This document shows, piece after piece, positions 1 to 4,516 of a stretch of DNA of 5,530 nucleotides. The notes beneath the pieces are model-generated. The model made no database searches, had not been told where the DNA came from, and saw only the letters and a list, made by a program, of their open reading frames with translations. Numbering within the stretch: position 1 is the first letter of the stretch; the number at the start of each line of letters is the position of its first letter. Made by a program: the position numbers and the translations under genes. This DNA comes from Campylobacterota bacterium (GTDB lineage: Bacteria; Campylobacterota; Campylobacteria; Campylobacterales; Sulfurovaceae): assembly GCA_013153825.1 (NCBI GenBank), contig JAADDP010000079.1:1-5530 (forward strand), given 5' to 3'.

Positions 1-150
1 AGAGATGAGTTAAAAGAGTGTTGGATAGATGAGATGCCTCATGAGAAGACGATAAATGTGGCAATTAATAGATTAAAAAAGAAGATAGACCCAGATGGTG
101 ATGGGGGATATATTGTTCCCGTCTGGGGAATTGGATATAAACTTAAGTAG
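1..150 (+). CDS. C-terminal end of an OmpR/PhoB-family response regulator (5' end outside window)
   Basis: The frame is open from base 1 and ends with TAG at 148-150, giving 49 residues. They match the end of the winged-helix DNA-binding domain of OmpR/PhoB-type regulators. TINVAINRLKKKID fits the recognition helix, and the wing and final strand end in VWGIGYKLK, like the usual GxGY close of the family. Known family role: a two-component regulator that binds promoter DNA once its missing N-terminal receiver domain is phosphorylated. The receiver domain and the start lie outside the window, so target genes and partner kinase cannot be named. The stop lies 11 bp before folP on the same strand, so the two are probably cotranscribed. 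The fragment does not closely resemble my memory of the atypical HP1043/HsrA regulator of Helicobacter. I am confident of the family, not of the identity. Confidence 0.85.
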   Translation, partial: RDELKECWIDEMPHEKTINVAINRLKKKIDPDGDGGYIVPVWGIGYKLK

Positions 151-161
151 TGAGGTTTTAG

Positions 162-1307
162 ATGAGAATATATAGATTGGGAGATATATATAGTAGAGAG
201 AGGATACTAAAGGAGCTTGGTGTCCATAAGAGGGGTATAGAGATTATATCTAATAAGATGGAGCTTCTCTTTTTCTACATTAGAGATTTAAAGAGACCAG
301 CAGTAAATATATTAAAACAGGATGCTCTGAGTATCGGAGCAGAGGTTGCAACACCTGCAGGGGCTATATTGTGTAATAGGGATAGATATGATTGTATACT
401 TATTGGAAATAGAAAAAATATAGAGATACTATCCCACAAGGAGCTTCTACAACCGTTTGGATTGAGAGAGGTGGCAGAGGAGCTTCAGAGATTTTTAAAA
501 GAGGATAGGAATTTTCCAACTCAGATTATGGGGATAGTTAATGCGAATGGTGATAGTTTTTATGGTAAAAGCCGTTTTAAGGGGGGGGAGGCTATAGCCC
601 AGATTGAGAAGCTGATTAGAGATGGAGCAGATATCATAGATATTGGTGGGGTATCATCTAGACCAAACTCGGAGGGTGTCCCTATTGAGGAGGAGCTTAG
701 AAGGGTAAAGCCGATATGTGACACGATAAGGGAGCAGAGGTTATATGAGAATGCCACATTTAGTATAGACTCATACACCCCCAAGGTTATTGAGTATGCT
801 CTAAAGAGTGGTTTTAAAATTGTAAATGATATCAGAGGTGCATCTGATGATGAGGTCATAAGAGTTGCTGTAGATTATGGTGCAAAGCTCTCTATAATGC
901 ATATGCAGGGAGAGCCAAAAAATATGCAGGATAATCCACAATATGATAATGTTATATTGGATATATCAGATTTTTTTGAGGAGAGGATAGAGAAGTCCCT
1001 AAAGTTTGGACTAAAGATAGATGATATTATTATAGATGTTGGTATTGGGTTTGGGAAGAGTCTAAGAGATAATTTAGAGCTTATTAGAAACCTAAGCCAC
1101 TTCAAGAGGTTTGGCTCTCCAATATTGATTGGGGCTAGTAGGAAATCTCTAATTGATAATATTGTCCCCTCCGATGTAGATGATAGGTTGGGTGGAACTT
1201 TAGCTATACATTTAAAGGCTCTTGAGAATGGGGCAGATATCATTAGATGTCACGATGTGAAAGAGCATTTTCAGGCGATATCGGTATGGAAAACTCTAAA
1301 AAATTGA
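162..1307 (+). CDS. folP: Dihydropteroate synthase, long campylobacterial form
   Basis: Cytoplasmic folate enzyme that joins 6-hydroxymethyl-7,8-dihydropterin diphosphate to p-aminobenzoate to give 7,8-dihydropteroate; it is the target of sulfonamides. The catalytic TIM barrel starts near residue 121. Visible motifs, with E. coli equivalents from memory: MGIVNANGDSF 123-133 (Asn127 = Asn22), GGVSSRP 162-168 (Ser166, Arg167, Pro168 = Thr62, Arg63, Pro64), SIDSY 201-205 (Asp203), VNDIRG 221-226 (Asn222), DVGIGFGKS 292-300 (Asp292), GASRKS 324-329 (Lys328) and RCHDV 362-366 (Arg362, His364). At 381 residues it is about 100 longer than the E. coli enzyme because of a 115-residue N-terminal region, a length I recall for Helicobacter and Campylobacter FolP. 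ATG 162 follows a GTGAGG-like ribosome site 7 nt upstream. Oddities: the usual N-x-TPDSF loop reads NANGDSF, and a G8 run lies at 581-588. Confidence 0.95.
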   Translation: MRIYRLGDIYSRERILKELGVHKRGIEIISNKMELLFFYIRDLKRPAVNILKQDALSIGAEVATPAGAILCNRDRYDCILIGNRKNIEILSHKELLQPFGLREVAEELQRFLKEDRNFPTQIMGIVNANGDSFYGKSRFKGGEAIAQIEKLIRDGADIIDIGGVSSRPNSEGVPIEEELRRVKPICDTIREQRLYENATFSIDSYTPKVIEYALKSGFKIVNDIRGASDDEVIRVAVDYGAKLSIMHMQGEPKNMQDNPQYDNVILDISDFFEERIEKSLKFGLKIDDIIIDVGIGFGKSLRDNLELIRNLSHFKRFGSPILIGASRKSLIDNIVPSDVDDRLGGTLAIHLKALENGADIIRCHDVKEHFQAISVWKTLKN

Positions 1308-1337
1308 TGGTTTCAATATCTTTTAAACTTTATTAAA

Positions 1338-1343
1338 TATAAT
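1338..1343 (+). promoter_or_regulatory. Probable promoter (-10 box TATAAT) for the comEA-like gene and smpB
   Basis: The 73-bp gap after folP is almost entirely A and T. It holds a perfect TATAAT at 1338-1343, 37 bp before the next start codon. Upstream, 1310-1334 is rich in short T runs (TTTC, CTTTT, CTTTATT) and shows no TTGACA-like -35. That layout is typical of housekeeping promoters in Campylobacter and Helicobacter. A transcript would start near 1350 and contain the AGGA ribosome site at 1371-1374. No obvious terminator for folP lies in the gap, so read-through from folP is also possible. Confidence 0.55.
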
Positions 1344-1370
1344 TATCAACTACAAAAAAATATTATAAAA

Positions 1371-1374
1371 AGGA
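1371..1374 (+). promoter_or_regulatory. Ribosome binding site of the comEA-like gene
   Basis: AGGA is placed 6 nt before ATG 1381 in an A-rich leader. It is the clearest Shine-Dalgarno match in the left half of the window and fixes the start of the signal peptide. The downstream gene smpB has no comparable site. Confidence 0.6.
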
Positions 1375-1380
1375 AAACTT

Positions 1381-1710
1381 ATGAAAAAAGTACTACTATT
1401 AATGGGTATAAGTGCCTCATTTCTATTCTCTGCTATGGATGTTCAGACAGCATCTAAAAAAGATTTAATGTGTATAAAGGGTATTGGAGAGAAGAAAGCT
1501 ACAGCAATTATAGAGTATAGAAAAAAGAATAAGCTAAAGTCTGTAGATGACCTACTAAAGATTAAGGGGTTTGGTAAATCTATCATAGATAATATCAAAA
1601 AGGAGAATAAGAACGCTAAGTGTCTAAAAAAGGGGAAAGCTACTAAGCAGGAGGCAAAAAAAGAGCCTGTAAAAGTAGAGCCAAAAGAGGCAAATAAGAC
1701 TAAAAAGTAG
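1381..1710 (+). CDS. Secreted ComEA-like helix-hairpin-helix DNA-binding protein
   Basis: Small protein of 109 residues. Residues 1-18 form a Sec-type signal peptide (MKK, then a hydrophobic core ending FLFSA), with likely cleavage before Met19. The ComEA-type domain follows. MDVQTASKKDLMCIKGIG resembles the usual VNINTAS..EL..LPGIG entry, and two hairpins, IKGIGEKKA 32-40 and IKGFGKS 61-67, flank EYRKKNKLKSVDDLL. Such domains bind the DNA backbone without sequence preference; ComEA proteins pull incoming DNA across the periplasm during natural transformation. Campylobacter jejuni has a similar small secreted protein, Cj0011c. Here a tail of about 30 residues (80-109), rich in Lys, Glu and Ala, follows the domain and probably is disordered. 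Cys31 and Cys81 are the only cysteines of the mature protein and flank the domain, so a disulfide is possible. It is probably cotranscribed with smpB 3 bp downstream. A role in DNA uptake is inferred from the family. Confidence 0.8.
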   Translation: MKKVLLLMGISASFLFSAMDVQTASKKDLMCIKGIGEKKATAIIEYRKKNKLKSVDDLLKIKGFGKSIIDNIKKENKNAKCLKKGKATKQEAKKEPVKVEPKEANKTKK

Positions 1711-1713
1711 TAT

Positions 1714-2172
1714 ATGTCGAAGAGTATAGCTACAAATAAGAAGGCATACCACGACTTTGAAATTATTGAGAAGTATGAGGCTGGTATTGTTCTTGAGGGG
1801 AGTGAGGTTAAGGCACTAAGGGCTAAAAAGGTAAATCTAAAGGACTCATTCTGTAGATTTATCAAAGGGGAGCTATATCTAATGAATGCCCATATAGGCT
1901 ACCTTGAGACCACAAATAGAAACTTTGCGAGAGATGGTAGAAGTCCAAGAAAGCTTCTACTCCATAAGAGAGAGTTGGATAAACTCTATGGGAAGACAAC
2001 GAAAGATGGCTACTCAATTATCCCTCTTAGCCTCTACTTCAACAGTAGAAATCTTGCCAAGGTGAGTATAGCTTTGGCAAAAGGTAAAAAGCTTCATGAT
2101 AAGAGGGAGACTCTAAAGAGAAAAACTCAGATGAGAGAGGCTCAACAGGCTATGAAAAACTACAATAGGTAG
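1714..2172 (+). CDS. smpB: SsrA (tmRNA)-binding protein SmpB
   Basis: Cytoplasmic partner of tmRNA in trans-translation. It carries tmRNA into the empty A site of a ribosome stalled on a broken message, so the nascent chain is tagged for proteolysis and the ribosome is freed. All family landmarks are present in 152 residues, the normal length: IATNKKAYHDFEI 5-17 at the start of the OB-fold barrel, EGSEVKALR 28-36, RKLLLHKRELDKLYG 79-93, and AKGKKLHDKRETLKRK 122-137, which leads into the basic C-terminal tail that senses the empty mRNA channel. ATG 1714 gives the expected N terminus. It sits 3 bp after the comEA-like stop and has no good Shine-Dalgarno site, so translation may depend on coupling to the gene before it. 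The stop is 3 bp from the stop of the convergent mlaE gene. The last codons form one arm of the terminator-like hairpin there. Confidence 0.97.
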   Translation: MSKSIATNKKAYHDFEIIEKYEAGIVLEGSEVKALRAKKVNLKDSFCRFIKGELYLMNAHIGYLETTNRNFARDGRSPRKLLLHKRELDKLYGKTTKDGYSIIPLSLYFNSRNLAKVSIALAKGKKLHDKRETLKRKTQMREAQQAMKNYNR

Positions 2173-2204
2173 ATACTACCAGTTTAGTATCATAAATATT
2201 GTAG
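2155..2204 (-). terminator. Probable intrinsic terminator of mlaE, laid over the smpB/mlaE stop codons
   Basis: Two nested perfect inverted repeats cover the convergent junction. The outer arms are CTACAATA (2160-2167) and TATTGTAG (2197-2204), 8 bp. The inner arms are GATACTA (2172-2178) and TAGTATC (2185-2191), 7 bp, with a 6-nt loop. Read on the - strand, the closing arm is followed directly by five T (complement of A at 2155-2159), the form of a Rho-independent terminator for mlaE. On the + strand no T run follows, so it would serve smpB poorly. The T run is the complement of the AAA AAC codons of smpB. A shorter alternative hairpin, GGTAG-ATA-CTACC at 2168-2180, competes with the inner stem. 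The stems are AT-rich and weak, hence moderate confidence. Confidence 0.5.
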
Positions 2205-2967
2205 ATAGAAAGTAGTTTGCTATAAATATGGTAACTGCAGATAGAACAACAGCTTTAGTTGTAGATATTCCAACCCCCTTAGCTCCTCCAGATGTAAAAT
2301 ATCCTATATATGCCCCTATTGCCCCCATAAAGTAGCCAAATACAACCCCCTTAATTAGACCTGTTCCAATATCTGAGAGTGATAGAAGCTGTTTTATTGT
2401 ATCTACATAGGCTACAGGGTTTAAATCCAACATGAGCCAAGATATTAAAAAGGCACTTAGATTTGATATGAAATCAAAGAATATAACTAGCATGGGGACA
2501 GATAACATTGTAGCGATAATTCTTGGAATTAAGAGATACTTTTTTGAGTCAACTGCCAATGTCTCAATTGCATCAATCTGCTCTGTAACTCTCATTGTTC
2601 CAAGCTCTGCAGACATAGAGGATATCGCCCTTGAGATTACCATCAGAGATGTAAATACTGGTCCTAACTCTCTCGTAATTGAGATAAAAATTGTATATCC
2701 CATAAATCCCTCTGCCCCAAATTTACTAAAGCCCTGATAGAGCTGAACAGCCTCAACCATCCCTGTAAATAGTGCGGTTAAAAATATTACGGATACAGTT
2801 CCGACACCTATAACATCCAACTGCTCAAAAATCTGTTTTACCCTCCAAGGTCTTCTTAGGGATAGAGGAAATAGCTTTAGTTGAAATATTATAAATCGTC
2901 CAAATCTATCCATAAGATTATATAGTGCAACGAACGGCTTTCCGATAAATGTAAATATAGCTTCCAT
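2176..2967 (-). CDS. mlaE: MlaE-family lipid ABC transporter permease
   Basis: Integral inner-membrane protein of 263 residues, the normal MlaE length. In the family, a MlaE dimer works with a MlaF-type ATPase and an MCE-domain protein (MlaD) to move phospholipids between the inner and outer membranes. The signature block is clear: RELGP 99-103 followed by AELGTMRVTEQIDAIE 120-135, the cytoplasmic coupling region. GLIKGVVFG 203-211 and SGGAKGVGISTTKAVV 226-241 are also typical of the family. Hydrophobic segments lie near 53-70, 88-112, 146-180, 203-224 and 238-261, after an amphipathic N-terminal part. One variation is ISRAISSMSAELG where many homologues have a glycine-rich GRVGAAIAAELG-like stretch. 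ATG 2967 follows an AAGAGAG-like ribosome site. No ATPase or MCE gene is next to it: acpS diverges upstream and smpB converges downstream, so it is probably transcribed alone. Its exact substrate and direction of transport are not shown by the sequence. Confidence 0.92.
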   Translation of the reverse strand: MEAIFTFIGKPFVALYNLMDRFGRFIIFQLKLFPLSLRRPWRVKQIFEQLDVIGVGTVSVIFLTALFTGMVEAVQLYQGFSKFGAEGFMGYTIFISITRELGPVFTSLMVISRAISSMSAELGTMRVTEQIDAIETLAVDSKKYLLIPRIIATMLSVPMLVIFFDFISNLSAFLISWLMLDLNPVAYVDTIKQLLSLSDIGTGLIKGVVFGYFMGAIGAYIGYFTSGGAKGVGISTTKAVVLSAVTIFIANYFLSTIFMILNW

Positions 2968-2998
2968 AGCTCTCTTTTTATTTTTTTAGATATTTTAC

Positions 2999-3004
2999 CT
3001 TATA
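2999..3004 (-). promoter_or_regulatory. Possible mlaE promoter -10 box (TATAAG)
   Basis: On the - strand, TATAAG lies 31 bp before ATG 2967 in the 56-bp AT-rich gap between the divergent mlaE and acpS genes. A start about 7 bp downstream would give a leader of roughly 24 nt that includes the AAGAGAG ribosome site. It overlaps the candidate acpS box on the other strand, so the two promoters may compete. TAAAAT at 2997-2992 is an alternative. Weak evidence, based on position and composition only. Confidence 0.3.
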
Positions 3005-3006
3005 TT
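3001..3006 (+). promoter_or_regulatory. Possible acpS promoter -10 box (TATATT)
   Basis: TATATT lies 17 bp before ATG 3024. Upstream, 2972-2987 is a T-rich stretch (CTTTTTATTTTTTT), matching the Campylobacterota pattern of T-rich DNA in place of a -35 box. Transcription would begin near 3013 and leave a leader of only about 10 nt, with no purine-rich ribosome site. This would make acpS a short-leader, possibly leaderless-type message. The box assignment is tentative in DNA this AT-rich. Confidence 0.35.
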
Positions 3007-3023
3007 TTGATAAACTTACATTT

Positions 3024-3380
3024 ATGCAAATTGGAACAGATATAGTATCAATAGATAGAATTAAAGAGTCATTAGAGAGATTTGGAGATAGATTTTTAGA
3101 TAGAGTATTTAATCAAGAGGAGAGGGATACTCTAAATTTAAATAGGGTTCAGAGTGTTGCAGGGTATTGGGCATCAAAGGAGGCGATATCAAAGGCTTTG
3201 GGGTGTGGAATTGGTAGAGATTTATCATTTTTGGATATTACAATATCTAAAGATAGGAGAGGAAAACCACACTTTAAGCTATCTGTAGAGGCTGGAGAGA
3301 GATTTAATATTAGAGCATCTTCTCTCTCAATTGCTCATGATGGAGGATTTGCAGTTGCAGTAGTGGCTATTGAATTTTAA
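3024..3380 (+). CDS. acpS: Holo-[acyl-carrier-protein] synthase
   Basis: Transfers the 4'-phosphopantetheine arm of coenzyme A to a serine of acyl carrier protein, turning apo-ACP into the active carrier for fatty acid synthesis. At 118 residues it has the usual length for the small trimeric AcpS type. Motifs: [11 protein letters not shown] 3-13, with Asp6 as the probable Mg-binding aspartate; [16 protein letters not shown] 49-64, with Glu53 as the second metal ligand; LSFLDITI 68-75; and [13 protein letters not shown] 102-114 at the end. ATG 3024 gives the expected N terminus right before GTDI, so the start is secure even without a Shine-Dalgarno site. The gene diverges from mlaE and converges on def. 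Its stop TAA (3378-3380) overlaps the def stop on the other strand within the palindrome TTAA. No strong terminator separates them. Confidence 0.96.
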   Translation: MQIGTDIVSIDRIKESLERFGDRFLDRVFNQEERDTLNLNRVQSVAGYWASKEAISKALGCGIGRDLSFLDITISKDRRGKPHFKLSVEAGERFNIRASSLSIAHDGGFAVAVVAIEF

Positions 3381-3904
3381 AGGTTACTCTTCAGCCTCTT
3401 CTTCCACTCCTTTTCAAACTTCTTTCTTTTTATAAATGAGAGCTTCTCCACAAAGATTTTACCATCTAGGTGATCCATCTCATGTTGAATTGCAACAGCC
3501 AGAAAACCACTATCACTTAAGCTCTTTCTATCTCCATATCTATCATAATACTCAATCGATATGTACTCTGCTCTCTCCACATCTTCATAGAAACCAGGTA
3601 CACTTAGACAACCCTCTTGAAACTTCTGACTCCCCCTCTTCTCTACTATTTTTGGGTTTATAATCTCTAGAGTATTCTCTTTCGGCTGTTCTCTCCCCTC
3701 TGGAGCACTCTCTATAGGTATATTTATAATTAAAGCCCTTCGAGCCTCTCCAATCTGAATAGCGGCAAGTCCAACCCCTCGCTTATCTATCATCGTATCA
3801 TACATATCATCAAGAAGCTTATGTAGCTCACTATCAAAGGATTTAACCTCCTTTGATATCTCTTTTAGTCGCTTATCTGGATATATTACAACTCTTCTTA
3901 TCAT
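3377..3904 (-). CDS. def: Peptide deformylase
   Basis: Metalloenzyme that removes the formyl group from the initiator methionine of new proteins at the ribosome exit. At 175 residues it has the normal length. The three family motifs are intact: GVGLAAIQ 43-50 (GxGLAAxQ), EGCLS 97-101 with metal ligand Cys99, and QHEMDHLDG 140-148 with metal ligands His141 and His145 and catalytic Glu142. An acidic, polar insertion between the first two motifs (about 64-78, [15 protein letters not shown]) is a surface loop. The C terminus is a basic helix rich in Lys. ATG 3904 is preceded by AAGGA 11 nt upstream, a somewhat long spacing. It lies 24 bp after clpP in the tig-clpP-def operon, an order I recall from other Campylobacterota. 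Its stop overlaps that of convergent acpS by 4 bp. Confidence 0.97.
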   Translation of the reverse strand: MIRRVVIYPDKRLKEISKEVKSFDSELHKLLDDMYDTMIDKRGVGLAAIQIGEARRALIINIPIESAPEGREQPKENTLEIINPKIVEKRGSQKFQEGCLSVPGFYEDVERAEYISIEYYDRYGDRKSLSDSGFLAVAIQHEMDHLDGKIFVEKLSFIKRKKFEKEWKKRLKSNL

Positions 3905-3928
3905 TTAAAATATCTTCCTTAACCTCTA

Positions 3929-4516
3929 TTAGGCGAAACTTTTTGTAAGAATTTTATCTATTAAACCATACTCTAGAGCCTCTTGAGCGGACATAAAATT
4001 ATCTCTCTCTGTGTCTCTCTCCAGCTCCTCTGGGGTTTTTCCACAATTTTCAGCCATTATCTCATTTAGAGTATCTTTCAGCCTCTGTATCTCCTTCGCC
4101 TGAATCTGAATATCGGTAGATTGCCCCTGTGCCCCACCTGATGGTTGATGTATCATAATTCTAGAGTTTGGAAGTGCATATCTCTTCCCTTTTGCACCAG
4201 AAGAGAGTAGAAATGCCCCCATCGATGCCGCCTGTCCTATACAGATAGTTACAACATCTGGCTTAATATAGTTCATAGTATCATACATAGATAGACCAGA
4301 TGTTATGACTCCACCTGGAGAGTTTATATAGAAGTAGATATCCTTATCTGGGTCTTGAGCCTCTAGAAATAGGAGTTGAGCTACAACCGTTGATGCCACT
4401 TGGTCGTTGACCTCGCCACTCAACATTATAATTCTATCTTTTAAGAGTCTTGAGTATATATCGTAGCTTCTCTCCCCTCGCCCAGTCTGCTCTACTACAT
4501 ATGGAATATAGCTCAT
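3929..4516 (-). CDS. clpP: ATP-dependent Clp protease proteolytic subunit
   Basis: Serine protease subunit that forms the two-ring, 14-subunit ClpP barrel in the cytoplasm and degrades proteins fed by ClpX or ClpA ATPases, including SsrA-tagged chains. The catalytic triad is Ser98 in GQAASMGA 94-101, His123 in [11 protein letters not shown] 121-131, and Asp172 in ERDTERDNF 166-174. [16 protein letters not shown] 66-81 and the end EYGLIDKIL 182-190 are also typical. At 195 residues the length is normal. The N terminus [16 protein letters not shown] is that of ordinary ClpP with a short processed leader. The start codon shares one base with the tig stop (TAATG), so translation is probably coupled to tig. 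No Clp ATPase gene is in the window; clpX often follows tig-clpP in other Proteobacteria, but here def does. Confidence 0.98.
   Translation of the reverse strand: MSYIPYVVEQTGRGERSYDIYSRLLKDRIIMLSGEVNDQVASTVVAQLLFLEAQDPDKDIYFYINSPGGVITSGLSMYDTMNYIKPDVVTICIGQAASMGAFLLSSGAKGKRYALPNSRIMIHQPSGGAQGQSTDIQIQAKEIQRLKDTLNEIMAENCGKTPEELERDTERDNFMSAQEALEYGLIDKILTKSFA

Noticed and set aside
560..1243. Two long - strand open frames (560-859 and 875-1243) opposite folP
   Set aside because: They lie wholly inside the well-supported folP gene, show low-complexity Ser/Ile/Leu-rich translations that arise from its GAG/AGA codon style, and match no family.
1308..1380. A small gene, RNA gene or folP terminator in the 73-bp gap
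   Set aside because: No convincing reading frame or stem with a T run is visible; the gap is explained by a promoter and leader.
1443..1865. 140-codon - strand open frame across the comEA-like gene and smpB
   Set aside because: It spans two real genes on the other strand; its Phe/Ser-rich hydrophobic translation is the antisense image of Lys/Glu codons, not a membrane protein.
2190..2250. Imperfect direct repeat TAAATATTGTAGATAGAA / TAAATATGGTAACTGCAGATAGAA
   Set aside because: It lies in the mlaE C-terminal transmembrane codons and follows from repeated TIF(I/M) residues; it has no sign of a mobile or regulatory repeat.
2432..2737. + strand open frame opposite mlaE
   Set aside because: It is entirely inside mlaE, has no family motif and no ribosome site.
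3365..3396. Possible hairpin GGCT(ATT)GAA ... TTC-AGCC across the acpS/def stop codons as a terminator
   Set aside because: The 7-bp stem needs a 3-nt bulge and a 15-nt loop, and no T run follows on either strand; too weak to call.
3436..3663. + strand open frame of 75 codons opposite def
   Set aside because: It covers the def active-site motifs on the other strand and has a His/Ser/Leu-rich translation with no resemblance to a protein family.
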